Source of the DNA: Paenibacillus sp. JQZ6Y-1 | GTDB taxonomy: Bacteria; Bacillota; Bacilli; Paenibacillales; Paenibacillaceae | Assembly (NCBI RefSeq): GCF_040719145.1 | Contig: NZ_JBFDUZ010000005.1 | Location: 186,001-250,000, forward strand | Direction of reading: 5' to 3' | Length of the DNA stretch: 64,000 nt | Shown here: piece after piece, positions 48,086 through 57,069 of the stretch | Layout: every line of letters starts with the position of its first letter | Position numbering within the stretch: position 1 is the first letter of the stretch | The notes under the pieces: generated by a model | The model's database searches: none | Seen by the model: the letters and a program-made list of their open reading frames with translations, nothing else | What the model was told of the DNA's origin: nothing | Position numbers and translations under genes: made by a program

Positions 48086-48877
48086 CTACTTCTCCGTTCC
48101 ATACACCTCAAACTGCGTCAGCGCTGGAAACGGCGACGGATCGTCCGCCTGAATCAGCTCGTGCAGCTTTACCCACTCTACCTGCTTGCCGCCAACCTCT
48201 ATCGTCTGCCCTTTATCTGACTTCTCCAACCCCACCACCTGACGCGTGCCGTCGGAGTATTCCAATGTCACCTGCTGCCAGTAGCTATCATGCGGAAAGT
48301 CTGCCCGCAAATACAGCACGATTTCCTCAATCTGCACCGTGCGTCCAAATTCCAGTGTAAACGCCGCATCCAGATTTTGATTGATTCCCCACGACTCAAA
48401 TGGCCATTCTCCATGCGAAAAGGTAATCGTATTTCCATTAATCGCATTCCTTGCTGCAAATACTGCTTCGCCGCGCGTTTCTACATTAGCGTGCGCATGT
48501 GGGAATAGCGAATCATTCCCATGATGATCGTACACATTGCGTGCCAGATTGCGGTAAGCCTGTACCTCTCGCTGCTTAGCCACGCGTGCACGCAGCGCAT
48601 GCAGCTCACCGATAAACGTCTGAGGAGAGTAGGACGATTTCTTTTCACCAAATGGAATGGGCAGTGTATACTCCTGTCCGGTCATATAGACCAGCTCCTT
48701 GCCCAGCGCTTCATCCAATGAAATGCGCAGAAATACCGGCGTATCGTTACTACGCAGTACAATCACATCACCCGGCTCGTAAGCCGCCGCATAGACCAGA
48801 TTCACCTCGCCTTGATTCTGTTGCTCCGCCTTTACGTTACCATGCTGATCCTGTATCACAATCGTTAACTGTGTCAT
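48086..48877 (-). CDS. Uncharacterised protein with C-terminal galactose-binding-like domain
   Basis: A 263-residue protein without signal peptide. Residues ~1-90 form a beta-rich part (YEPGDVIVLRSNDTPVFLRISLDEALG). The middle (ARNVYDHHGNDSLFPHAHANVETRGE) is His-rich. The C-terminal ~130 residues (VFAARNAINGNTITFSHGEWPFESWGINQN, then VQIEEIVLYLRADFPHDSYWQQVTLEYSDGT) look like a discoidin/F5-8C sugar-binding sandwich. I have no functional assignment. Its place between galactanase and GH43 genes suggests a role with plant sugars, but the lack of a signal peptide is then odd. GAGGTGA is ~6 nt before the ATG. Confidence 0.7.
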   Translation of the reverse strand: MTQLTIVIQDQHGNVKAEQQNQGEVNLVYAAAYEPGDVIVLRSNDTPVFLRISLDEALGKELVYMTGQEYTLPIPFGEKKSSYSPQTFIGELHALRARVAKQREVQAYRNLARNVYDHHGNDSLFPHAHANVETRGEAVFAARNAINGNTITFSHGEWPFESWGINQNLDAAFTLEFGRTVQIEEIVLYLRADFPHDSYWQQVTLEYSDGTRQVVGLEKSDKGQTIEVGGKQVEWVKLHELIQADDPSPFPALTQFEVYGTEK

Positions 48878-49270
48878 ATATTCACCTCATCGTTGAAATG
48901 GTAGACTATGCTTCTCATCTATCGTTGCCTGCATATGACTTGTTACTGCGTTCATGTAATCTTCCACAAATGAGATGCAAACAAAGGGTATAGCTCTATT
49001 CAGTATGTATTGATTCTCTCTTCAATCCCGTTCGTTCTCTATTTGCGTCCAGTCATCGCCTTGACTACGGCTGCGGCTATGGCTATGGCTATGGCTATGG
49101 CTATGGCTAGTTTAGCATAGCGATTTTGATTGCCATGATAACAATATTGACCAAAACGCATACTCCTTTGTGCACTTATACCGTTTCTACTTGTATGCCT
49201 ATTTCCTTTGCCCTTCACACTACAGTTGATCACAAGCCACCAATCTACTTTATGCCGCTCGCTTCATACC
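48878..49270. other. Gene-free stretch with a hexanucleotide repeat
   Basis: No convincing gene. The short frame at 49039-49233 is an artefact of the GGCTAT repeat. Confidence 0.55.
49075..49110. repeat. GGCTAT hexanucleotide microsatellite
   Basis: Five perfect GGCTAT units (49075-49104) and one GGCTAG. The unit is prone to slippage and could vary between strains. Confidence 0.85.
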
Positions 49271-49437
49271 AAAAGAACCTTCAATCCGCTCTGATCAAAG
49301 GTTCCTCCTCTTGCTGTCACTTCTATGCTGTTGGTGTAACCTTACGGATCATCCTTTGGCGGCAGGCTGCCAGTCCTTCGGCAGAACCTCATTTCATGGT
49401 TCTTCGCCGACGGCCCATCACCGTCTGGCAGCCTGTA
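49271..49437 (-). ncRNA. Candidate structured small RNA with three-way junction
   Basis: Read on the minus strand: P1 = CAGGCTGCCAG (49435-49425) with CTGGCAGCCTG (49373-49363), 11 perfect pairs; P2 = ACGG / CCGT (49424-49421 with 49413-49410) with a 7-nt loop; P3 = CGGC+AGAACC with GGTTCT+GCCG (49409-49379), 10 pairs and a 2-nt bulge. P1, P2 and P3 abut with no unpaired bases except AAGGA before the 3' strand of P1. A GAACCTT/AAGGTTC hairpin with four T ends the RNA near 49271. A promoter-like TTTAAA-N17-TATAGC puts the start at ~49437, exactly at P1. I do not recognise the class; it could also be the folded 3' end of the mqo mRNA. Confidence 0.55.
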
Positions 49438-49443
49438 TGGTCG

Positions 49444-49472
49444 GCTATAGGGAATAGCACGAGCATTTTAAA
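49444..49472 (-). promoter_or_regulatory. Possible promoter of the structured RNA
   Basis: TTTAAA (49467-49472), 17-nt spacer, TATAGC (49444-49449) on the minus strand. The match is moderate, but the predicted start falls at the first base pair of the fold. Confidence 0.4.
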
Positions 49473-49509
49473 ATAATGATCTATCTCTCATGAGTATCGA
49501 TTGGACGAA

Positions 49510-51051
49510 TCAGATGCTTTTGGTGACCATATCCGGCGATGTTTCCACTCCGGTATGAGCAGGTTGTCCTTTATCCAGCTCCAGCATTTTCGTCGTTGAA
49601 GCGAAGATGTCGCGGAACAGATCAGGATGCTGGGACAGCGACAATCCGTAGGACGGGATCATTTCCTTGATTTTCGGCTCCCAGCCCGGCATTTGCTGCG
49701 GGAAGCAGCGGCGCAGTACTTCCAGCATGACATGAACCGCTGTCGATGCTCCCGGTGACGCGCCCAATAGTGCAGCTACTGAGCCATCCGCGGCACTGAC
49801 AACCTCGGTACCGAATTGCAGCGTTCCTTTGCCTGTTGGGGTGTCCTTGATGACCTGTACACGCTGACCTGCGACAACCAGTTCCCAGTCCTCGCTTTTC
49901 GCATTGGGAATGAATTCACGCAATTCTTCCATCCGCTGCTCGTTGGACAGCATGACTTGCTGCACCAGATAACGGGTTAGCCCCATTTCCTTCATTCCGG
50001 CAGCTAGCATGGTCATCAGATTGTTCGGCTTGACTGAACCGATCAGATCCATATTCGAACCTGTCTTCAAAAACTTAGGTGAGAAACCAGCAAAAGGACC
50101 AAACAGCAGTGCCTTTTTGTTATCAATATAACGGGTATCCAGATGCGGAACAGACATCGGCGGCGCGCCAACCTTCGCTTTGCCGTATACTTTGGCATGA
50201 TGCTGTTCAATCACATCTGGATTTTTACAGACCATGAATACACCACTAACCGGAAATCCGCCGATCTGACGGGATTCTGGAATGCCTGTCTTTTGCAGCA
50301 ATGGCAGACTACCGCCACCTGCTCCGATAAACACAAAGCGTGTCTCGTGATGCTCTACCCGACCGGTATTCAGATCCTGCACCTTGATGTTCCACGAGGA
50401 ACCATCTGCGGCGCGCTTGATGTCCTTGATGCTGTGCTTGTAATGAATCTGCACGCCTTTGCCCTTGAGATACTCGAACATCATCCGAGTCAGTGCGCCA
50501 AAGTTCACATCCGTACCGGTTTCGATTTTGGTTGCAGCAATAGGTTCACTGGACGTACGCCCGTTCATAATGAGCGGAATCCATTTTTGCAACGTAGCCG
50601 CATCCTCCGCATACTCCATTCCTTGGAATAACGGATTCTCGGTAAGCGCTTTAAATCTTTTTCTTAAAAAAGAAACATTGCTCTCTCCCAGCACCAGACT
50701 CATATGCGGAATCGGTTTAATAAACTGCTGTGGATGATGCAATACACCGGTTTGGATCAAGTGAGACCAGAACTGACGAGACAGCTGAAACTGTTCGTTG
50801 ATCTGTACCGCTTTGGTAATGTCGATCGAACCGTCTGGCTTTTCGGTCGTATAATTCAACTCGCATAGTGCCGCATGACCGGTACCGGCATTATTCCATT
50901 CATTGGAGCTTTCTTCTCCAGGGTTTGCTAATTTCTCAAACACTTTAATTTCCCATTCTGGTGCTAACTCTTTCAGCAATGATCCCAGCGTCGCACTCAT
51001 GACTCCGGCACCGATTAAGATAACGTCTGTTTTTTTCTGTACGTTGCTCAT
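49510..51051 (-). CDS. mqo: Malate:quinone oxidoreductase
   Basis: A 513-residue FAD enzyme of the Mqo family: dinucleotide motif [15 protein letters not shown] at the N-terminus, the family-typical [26 protein letters not shown] near 48, [22 protein letters not shown] near 240 and [19 protein letters not shown] near 440. It oxidises malate to oxaloacetate at the membrane and passes electrons to menaquinone, a TCA-cycle and respiratory step. ATG 51051 is preceded by AAGGAAGG at ~10 nt; the frame upstream lacks a ribosome site. A terminator hairpin 40 nt before the start suggests attenuation. Confidence 0.94.
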   Translation of the reverse strand: MSNVQKKTDVILIGAGVMSATLGSLLKELAPEWEIKVFEKLANPGEESSNEWNNAGTGHAALCELNYTTEKPDGSIDITKAVQINEQFQLSRQFWSHLIQTGVLHHPQQFIKPIPHMSLVLGESNVSFLRKRFKALTENPLFQGMEYAEDAATLQKWIPLIMNGRTSSEPIAATKIETGTDVNFGALTRMMFEYLKGKGVQIHYKHSIKDIKRAADGSSWNIKVQDLNTGRVEHHETRFVFIGAGGGSLPLLQKTGIPESRQIGGFPVSGVFMVCKNPDVIEQHHAKVYGKAKVGAPPMSVPHLDTRYIDNKKALLFGPFAGFSPKFLKTGSNMDLIGSVKPNNLMTMLAAGMKEMGLTRYLVQQVMLSNEQRMEELREFIPNAKSEDWELVVAGQRVQVIKDTPTGKGTLQFGTEVVSAADGSVAALLGASPGASTAVHVMLEVLRRCFPQQMPGWEPKIKEMIPSYGLSLSQHPDLFRDIFASTTKMLELDKGQPAHTGVETSPDMVTKSI

Positions 51052-51089
51052 AAAAACAAAACCTTCCTTATCTCGTATATTTGCAAAAA

Positions 51090-51109
51090 AGAGCAGTAGC
51101 TCCTGCTCT
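51090..51109 (-). terminator. Terminator hairpin in the mqo leader (possible attenuator)
   Basis: Minus strand AGAGCAG-N6-CTGCTCT followed by six T, located 39 nt before the mqo ATG. No gene lies upstream on this strand within 350 nt, so it sits inside the mqo leader. Upstream sequences (e.g. CCTTGCTT near 51130) could pair with the stem's left arm as an anti-terminator. Confidence 0.7.
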
Positions 51110-51182
51110 GGTACTACACGAAAGCAAGGCTCCACTCAGGAACATCCTCGAACTGTCAAACACATCTGCAACCGCTAACTTC

Positions 51183-51188
51183 ATTATA
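51183..51188 (-). promoter_or_regulatory. -10 box of the mqo promoter
   Basis: Minus-strand TATAAT; the -35 region is A/T-rich but not consensus. It would give a ~120-nt leader that contains the terminator hairpin. The rest of 51190-51488 is A+T-rich without a gene. Confidence 0.45.
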
Positions 51189-51488
51189 ACCCAATTGCAG
51201 TCTGTTAAAAATGTTATCGACTCTTATCATTTAATTATATACTATTTAGAGTTGGTAAAAAATGAAAACTTTGCGCGAAAAGGGCTAAATCGGTGGAAAA
51301 AGAGTCGTCTATACCATTTCCATTCTATTCTTGAAATGCCTATGTATCCCTCCTACCTTTACATTTTATACTTATTTTTTTACATATACAAAAGAAATGA
51401 GATCGGATTGCAGGTATTCTTTTTATTTTCCCGCTAATAGGGACATTATTCCGTTCTTTTATAGCATCTATTTGCAGCTGACTCGCTT

Positions 51489-52622
51489 CTATTTTGCCAA
51501 TTGAAAGCAATCTCCGGTATCCTCTATATCGAATAGCAAACAACGCGATTCCGGCATGTTAAACGGGCGATGCAAAATGAGCTTCCATTGCCCATCAAAG
51601 GTCTGGAACAGCATGCCATGCCCGCTATCCTCCTTCACAAGCGGCTCCAGCTGCTCCCACGGTCCTTCCAGCTTGCCGCTGATTGAACGGGCAATGGTCT
51701 GCACGTAGCTGTCCTGTTCATAGCTAGACCAGAGCATGATCAGATTGCCACTGGATGTACGGTACAGCTGACAGCCATCGGTGACGTACACTTCTGGTTC
51801 GTTCCTATTCGATTCTTGCGGAATCAACTGGGCTTCGTCAACGTTGTAGCGCTGCGGGTGTTCGACGTCTTGGGAATGGTGAGGCTCCGACTGTGGTAGT
51901 CTGGAATCGTTGCACTGCGTTTGTGAGTCTTGTTTAGAGCTGTGAATAGTCTGTATACCCTCGTCGGATAACGATGGAGACGACAGCCAAGGTGCTGCCG
52001 ATCCGCTGAACAGATGCACCGGATCGCCGACCGCAGCCGACCAATCTCCATTCAGACGTACCGCTTCAATCGTACCATCTAGCGTCTGTACCCATTCGTG
52101 ACAGTACACCATCCACGGATCGTTATGCTCATCCCGATACAGCGTGCCATCCAGCGTCATGAACGTTTCTGATACAACCGGACGTTGCTTGTTCATCATA
52201 GTAAAAGGACCTGCTGGGGAGTCACTGACCGCGATTACGGTGCCGCGCCAGTGCTTGTTGTATCCTTGAATCGGCTCACCATCCAGCACCCGTTCCTGAT
52301 TATGCAGCGTGACGAACAGATAATATTTGCCCTCATGCTCATGTACTTCCGGCGCCCAAGCACCATGTTGCGGATGCGCCCATGTATCGTCAGGAATGAT
52401 AAATACAACATGCGGTCCTTCCCAGTGCTGAAGATCAGCGCTGGTGTAGGTTATGACGCCATAACGCTCCATCCCGTTGAGCCACGGCGCGCCACCAGTG
52501 TAGAGATAGTAGAGTTGCATATGCGGGTCAGCAAGAATAAACGGATCATGGGCAGGGATGTCGGATAAGAGATGACCTTTTTGCGGATGCGCAACGTCGG
52601 CAGCGCTGTTGTATGAAGGCAT
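51489..52622 (-). CDS. Glycoside hydrolase family 43 protein, probable arabinosidase/arabinanase
   Basis: This 377-residue protein has the five-bladed propeller signs of GH43: the catalytic base Asp in AHDPFILAD near 26, the pKa-tuning Asp in FMTLDGTLYRDEHNDPWMVYCHE near 160 and the general acid Glu in NEPEVYVTDGCQLYR near 275. No signal peptide, so it acts on imported oligosaccharides. Residues ~213-272 are an unusual Ser/Gln/His-rich low-complexity insertion just before the catalytic acid. AAAGGAG is ~9 nt before the start, and a perfect cre is 35 bp upstream. Arabinose release fits the ara operon nearby. Confidence 0.87.
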   Translation of the reverse strand: MPSYNSAADVAHPQKGHLLSDIPAHDPFILADPHMQLYYLYTGGAPWLNGMERYGVITYTSADLQHWEGPHVVFIIPDDTWAHPQHGAWAPEVHEHEGKYYLFVTLHNQERVLDGEPIQGYNKHWRGTVIAVSDSPAGPFTMMNKQRPVVSETFMTLDGTLYRDEHNDPWMVYCHEWVQTLDGTIEAVRLNGDWSAAVGDPVHLFSGSAAPWLSSPSLSDEGIQTIHSSKQDSQTQCNDSRLPQSEPHHSQDVEHPQRYNVDEAQLIPQESNRNEPEVYVTDGCQLYRTSSGNLIMLWSSYEQDSYVQTIARSISGKLEGPWEQLEPLVKEDSGHGMLFQTFDGQWKLILHRPFNMPESRCLLFDIEDTGDCFQLAK

Positions 52623-52656
52623 GGGAACCGCTCCTTTGGATGTGTATAGGATTTTT

Positions 52657-52670
52657 TGTATACGCTTTCA
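52657..52670. promoter_or_regulatory. cre site upstream of the GH43 gene
   Basis: Minus-strand TGAAAGCGTATACA fully matches the CcpA consensus TGNAARCGNWWWCA. Confidence 0.75.
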
Positions 52671-52838
52671 AAATAGTATGCATCGTATTGTTCTGGATGT
52701 CCATGGATTTTAAAACCAAGTCGATATGCTTCCAAGCACTCTTCCATTCTAACCATATGCCAATCTCATCATCGGTTTCTATATCTTGAGCCAGCCTACA
52801 TAGATCATTCCAGTTTCCTATATGCTGCCTTTCATTAT

Positions 52839-53351
52839 CTATTCATATCGTTTGAATGGCTCATACCACTGCTCTACCTGTATAATTTCACTTGCAAATT
52901 CATTTCTAATTTCCTGCGACTGGCGCAATTCCAACCTCTTTGCATCATTGCTACGTTCATATGTATCTAGCAAACCATAATAGTACGAGCAGTGATGTGC
53001 CAGCATTTGATAGGCATCTGCATAGTGAGCCATCTCCATCAAAAATACCGACCATGCTTGTGGACTGCTGGGTAACTGTCGTTCGTATTTTACATACAAG
53101 CAAGCGGCATACAGCTGATACCGTGCTTCCAAAAAATTCTCATCCGCTTCATCGGCAATATACTCATAGATCCTATTCCTTGCTTCTTCCGCATCCCGTA
53201 TTACAGCCAGCTCTATCATCAAATAGGGCGGTGTATCCATATTCTCAATGATCTCATCGCAGAACGGAATATACTGCTTATAGGTTAGCAGCCCCGTTTC
53301 GATCATCAGCGCCAGTTGATGGGCAAATACAATGCCAAATGGGTTGTTCAT
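52839..53351 (-). CDS. Uncharacterised helical protein
   Basis: A 170-residue protein, nearly all helix by composition, acidic, rich in Tyr, Ala and Glu (EEARNRIYEYIADEADENFLEARYQLYAACLYVKYE), without signal peptide or membrane segment. I recognise no family. ATG 53351 is chosen since AGAGGA is 8 nt upstream. It is a single gene between the GH43 and sugar dehydrogenase genes with no visible link to either. Confidence 0.65.
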   Translation of the reverse strand: MNNPFGIVFAHQLALMIETGLLTYKQYIPFCDEIIENMDTPPYLMIELAVIRDAEEARNRIYEYIADEADENFLEARYQLYAACLYVKYERQLPSSPQAWSVFLMEMAHYADAYQMLAHHCSYYYGLLDTYERSNDAKRLELRQSQEIRNEFASEIIQVEQWYEPFKRYE

Positions 53352-53474
53352 TGCGATCATCCTCTATAGTCAAATAAGCCTTACACAAATCCCGTAATCG
53401 ACTGACGTTGTGAATGTTCTATGATAGTGCATACAACGAATTTACAACACCAGTTTAACACATCAAACAACAAC

Positions 53475-53518
53475 AAACAGGCTTCTCTCCATCAAATAGA
53501 CTTGAGAAAAGCCTGTTT
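53475..53518 (-). terminator. Terminator of the sugar dehydrogenase gene
   Basis: Arms AAACAGGCTT / AAGCCTGTTT with an extra TCTC/GAGA inner stem, 17 nt after the stop. Confidence 0.75.
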
Positions 53519-53535
53519 ATTACAACATAAGCAGT

Positions 53536-54888
53536 TTACTTCAAAATTAACAACCGATCATCGTCTGCATTCGCTGAACCTCGCGACGTATTATTCGTAA
53601 TCACATAAATCTTCCCATTGTGAATTGCTACATCGCGTACTCGGCCGACATCGGTGAGGATATCAGTCATTTTTTTGGTAGATGGATCGAACAGTTTCAG
53701 GCTTTCACCAGCAAGGGTGGCGACCAGTATCTTATCATCCGGTGTGGCGGCGATGCCGGATGGCGCGATGGCGGTGGTACCGGCGACATAGACAGGGGCG
53801 GTGATGCCTTGGGCGGTTTCTTTGCCCATCACCTTCGGCCAGCCGTAGTTGGCGCCTGCCTTGATCACGTTGATCTCATCCAACCCCGTACGGTCGGTCT
53901 GGCTGGTGCCGGGAATTGGTGCGCCGCTTGGACCATGGTCGGATGCGTACAATACGCCTTTGGATGTCCATGCCAATCCTTGCGAATTGCGCAATCCGTA
54001 GGCGTAGACGTAGGAATTTTTGAACGGATTATCCTTAGGCACTGCGCCGTCAGAGGTCATGCGCAGGATTTTGCCGCCTAGACTGGAGCGATCTTGTGAC
54101 AGCTCACGGCGATTGGTTTCACCAGCAGTGCTGTACAGTAATCCATCTGGACCAAAGGCGAGTCGTCCGCCTTCATGAATGCGTCCGCCTGGGATCTGTT
54201 CTACCAGTGCCTTTTGTTCTTTCCAGACGCCGCTCGTCAGCTTGATCTTCACAATGCGATTGTATCCGGTGCCGTTCTGCTCATACGCATGGTAAATGTA
54301 GGCGGTTTTGTTGGTGGAAAATTTGGGATCGAGCACAAATCCGGTCAAACCCGCTTCGCCAACGACACGTAGCACTTTTTTGGTCTGAATCTTTTGCACG
54401 GTTTGCTTGCCGTTCTTGATCTGTACAATTCCGCCGCCGCGCTGCGTGATATACACGGTATCGCCAGAGAATTGGATCGACCATGGAATGTCTAGCTTGG
54501 TTGCCGCTACCGTGTAGCCGCCTTTCAGGGAATCGGTAATGCTGGCATTTTTCTTGGTAGTCGTTGCGGTTGTCGTTGCTTTTTTACTCGTAGACGAAGA
54601 TGTACTATTGGCTGCAGAGGAGCGATCTGTGGACGACGACTGGTTATTGCTACTGGTATTTGTAGAATCAGTCGTTGATGTAGACGATGGCTTGGATGAG
54701 GATGTGGCTTCACTGGTAGTGCCGGATGCTGTGGACGAAGTAGGAGCGGTATTGGACGAGATCGACGGTGTGGTGGAAGGTTCTGTCAACGCACCATTCA
54801 TTGTAGATTCGGATGTACAGGCAGAGACGGGCAGGGCAAGCAGCAAAGCTGCGGTTAATATTTTTCCTTTTGGATACATATTAAGCAT
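53536..54888 (-). CDS. PQQ-dependent sugar dehydrogenase-like lipoprotein (GSDH/YliI family)
   Basis: The 450-residue protein is a lipoprotein (LPVSAC, Cys24) with a ~90-residue Ser/Thr-only tether (~25-118) and a six-bladed propeller of the soluble aldose/sorbosone dehydrogenase family. Visible marks are LDIPWSIQFSGDTVYITQRGG near 132, RIHEGGRLAFGPDGLLYSTAGE (the catalytic His is in this block), YGLRNSQGLAW and GANYGWP. Members oxidise sugars outside the cell with PQQ. PQQ synthesis genes are not in the window, so the cofactor may be scavenged. ATG 54888 has AAGGAGG 6 nt upstream. Confidence 0.85.
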   Translation of the reverse strand: MLNMYPKGKILTAALLLALPVSACTSESTMNGALTEPSTTPSISSNTAPTSSTASGTTSEATSSSKPSSTSTTDSTNTSSNNQSSSTDRSSAANSTSSSTSKKATTTATTTKKNASITDSLKGGYTVAATKLDIPWSIQFSGDTVYITQRGGGIVQIKNGKQTVQKIQTKKVLRVVGEAGLTGFVLDPKFSTNKTAYIYHAYEQNGTGYNRIVKIKLTSGVWKEQKALVEQIPGGRIHEGGRLAFGPDGLLYSTAGETNRRELSQDRSSLGGKILRMTSDGAVPKDNPFKNSYVYAYGLRNSQGLAWTSKGVLYASDHGPSGAPIPGTSQTDRTGLDEINVIKAGANYGWPKVMGKETAQGITAPVYVAGTTAIAPSGIAATPDDKILVATLAGESLKLFDPSTKKMTDILTDVGRVRDVAIHNGKIYVITNNTSRGSANADDDRLLILK

Positions 54889-55127
54889 ATTGTTCCTCCT
54901 TCTGCTCTTTTCCATTTTTTACCCATAGATGAAGGTAAGAACCGGAATTAACGCAATCTACAGCGGATATTGGTGAAGGAAGCAAAAGTCATATTACACA
55001 TTTGGCATATAAATAGGTGTAGGGATTTATACGTACTAGGAACGGATGATGCAGTATTGTAGATAGTAGACGGGTGAAAGCTACGCCTTATACCAATCAA
55101 TCATAATACTAGTCATTCATGCAAAAT
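54889..55127. other. Intergenic region
   Basis: Upstream region of the sugar dehydrogenase gene. No gene or strong signal is seen up to the terminator at 55128. Confidence 0.5.
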
Positions 55128-55159
55128 AAAGGCATTCCCAGATAACCGGGAATGCCTTT
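55128..55159 (-). terminator. Terminator of the arabinose transporter gene
   Basis: Perfect 12-bp arms AAAGGCATTCCC / GGGAATGCCTTT; minus strand continues TATTTTG. Confidence 0.85.
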
Positions 55160-55237
55160 GTCGAAGTTATGGTTGTGAACACAAACATGTATCCAGAGAT
55201 GAGTCTGTCAAACAGAACGGACCTATCCATTTCTCTA

Positions 55238-56638
55238 TCAAGCGCGTGCGTTGGATGTCTGCGTTTGCAATGCTTTCTGAACGCCATTCTCTTCAATCTC
55301 TTCTAGCGTATGACCGTGTGTTTCTGGTACACGGGTACGAATGAACAGAATACCGAGCAGACAAATCACGCCGAAGATGCAGAATACGGTCTGTTGCGAC
55401 ATCGACGCAGTCATGATCGGGAACAACAGTCCGACTAGCCAAGAGCCGATCCAGTTAAACGACGATGCCACGCCAGACGCTTGACCACGAATCGCGAGCG
55501 GGAAGATCTCACCGACGATCACCCATGTCAGCGGTGCCCATGTGAACGAGTACGCAGCGACATAGATGGACAAGAACACAACGATCATAATCGGATTGCT
55601 ATTCGGCATAATCCAGCTGATGACCGCTGGCAGGATAAAGGAAAGACCCATCACAGTACCGCCCAAAGTCAGCAAGGTACGACGCTTGAATTTGTCGGCA
55701 ATCAGCAGGAAGACGAGCGAGCCGATGACGAGAATGATCCCTTGAATAATGGGCCACAGTAGCGCAGAGCTTGCGGATGTACCGGTTGCCTTTTCCACGA
55801 TCAGCGGAATGTAGTAGAAGATCGCGTTAGCACCTTGAAACTGTTGAAACGCAGCAACGCCGACACCAGCGATGACCAGATAGCGGTATTTGCCACTAAA
55901 CAGCTTACTCCACGATGCACTGATAGCGCTTTTCTCTTGCTTGGCAGTATCTTGAATTTGCGACAGCTCAGCATCGATTTCATTGGCAGGGCGGATATAA
56001 CTCAGTACTTTGCGTGCTTCATCCATCATATTGTGTTTGACGAGGAAACGTGGCGATTCTGGCAGGCGCAGCACGCCAACGTACAGAATCAGCGCCGGTA
56101 CGGCAGCCAGACCGAGCATCAGGCGCCATGCCATCACTTCCGGCAAGTCTTTTAACAAAAAGTCCACTACATATGACAGCAGCATACCGGATACGATCAT
56201 CGTCTGGTTAATACCAGATAAGCGTCCGCGCAGCTTGGCAGGAGCCATCTCTGACATATACGCCGGTACAAGCGCTGAAGCAGCACCGACCGCCAGACCG
56301 AGGAAGATCCGTACCAAGATCAGGTAATACGATCCGTTATGCGGCGCGACCGCAGACAGTACGGAACCGATTACAAAAACAAGTGCCGACAGCAGAATCA
56401 TGCGCCGCCGACCGAGTCGGTCGGACATCTGACCCGCCAATGCACCGCCGAAGATCGCACCGAACATCACGGAAGCGGTAATCCAGCCGATGATGCCCGC
56501 GCTGTCCTGTAATCCCCAATCACTTTGCAAAAACGGGAGCGCACCCGTCATCACACCGATATCGTAACCAAACAAAATGCCACCAAACGAACCGAAAAAA
56601 TAGATAAATCGACTTGAGATTTTCTTGCCATCTTTCAT
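55238..56638 (-). CDS. araE: Sugar porter MFS transporter, probable arabinose:H+ symporter
   Basis: A 466-residue protein with 12 membrane segments. Sugar-porter signatures: GSFGGILFGYDIGVMTGALPFL in segment 1, MSDRLGRRRMIL, the loop VPAYMSEMAPAKLRGRLSG (PESP-type), LPESPRFLVK and AAFQQFQGANAIFYYIPLI in segment 7. The family imports sugars with protons; the neighbouring araA/D/B genes make arabinose (or xylose) the likely substrate. ATG 56638 is used: GAGGAG is 9 nt upstream, whereas the ATG at 56647 nearly touches it. No AraR box is visible here, unlike the araB promoter. Confidence 0.85.
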   Translation of the reverse strand: MKDGKKISSRFIYFFGSFGGILFGYDIGVMTGALPFLQSDWGLQDSAGIIGWITASVMFGAIFGGALAGQMSDRLGRRRMILLSALVFVIGSVLSAVAPHNGSYYLILVRIFLGLAVGAASALVPAYMSEMAPAKLRGRLSGINQTMIVSGMLLSYVVDFLLKDLPEVMAWRLMLGLAAVPALILYVGVLRLPESPRFLVKHNMMDEARKVLSYIRPANEIDAELSQIQDTAKQEKSAISASWSKLFSGKYRYLVIAGVGVAAFQQFQGANAIFYYIPLIVEKATGTSASSALLWPIIQGIILVIGSLVFLLIADKFKRRTLLTLGGTVMGLSFILPAVISWIMPNSNPIMIVVFLSIYVAAYSFTWAPLTWVIVGEIFPLAIRGQASGVASSFNWIGSWLVGLLFPIMTASMSQQTVFCIFGVICLLGILFIRTRVPETHGHTLEEIEENGVQKALQTQTSNARA

Positions 56639-56995
56639 TGTTTCCATCTCCTCATCCCGACAATGAACGCCTGCGGTCTACCGCATGATCATTCATTCCC
56701 ACTGTTGATATCCATCTCTCTCTGTATAAAAATATGGAAACCCCAATTCAATGATTACTCACATGTCGAATATTCGTTGTTAGATCACTTTTGCAATCAC
56801 CATATTTACAATCAATCAAAAAAACAGTCTCTGCGCAGCAACCCTGTCTTTTTTCCGGCGTGTACGCCTTCCGATATGACAGTATATTCCTGTGCAAAGA
56901 CTGTTTCGTGATCGCCAAATATAATAGCGTTTGCAAAACCAGGTTTCTTCTGTCATTTCTCAGGTGTCTTGGACGAAATTCCGGTATGGGATAGT
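56639..56995. other. araE upstream region
   Basis: No gene is seen. The only recognisable signal is the cre-like site at 56922-56935. Confidence 0.5.
56922..56935. promoter_or_regulatory. cre-like site upstream of araE
   Basis: Minus-strand TGCAAACGCTATTA matches the CcpA consensus at 13 of 14 positions. Confidence 0.5.
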
Positions 56996-57030
56996 TGACC
57001 GGAACGCTGTATTACAGATCGTTCCGGTCA
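56996..57030 (-). terminator. Hairpin after araA
   Basis: Perfect 11-bp arms TGACCGGAACG / CGTTCCGGTCA, 40 nt after the araA stop. No T-run follows, so it may be leaky or a 3'-end stabiliser and allow some read-through to araE. Confidence 0.6.
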
Positions 57031-57069
57031 TATGGCAACTCTTATGATTGGTATTATTTATAATCGATA

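Noticed and set aside
49271-49437. Known riboswitch or housekeeping RNA
   Set aside because: FMN, TPP, SAM, lysine, cobalamin, c-di-GMP and fluoride signatures, and the 6S, SRP and tmRNA patterns, were considered from memory and do not fit; kept as unknown structured RNA.
51090-51190. T-box leader before mqo
   Set aside because: There is a terminator but no GGGTGGNACCGCG-like T-box block and the leader is too short.
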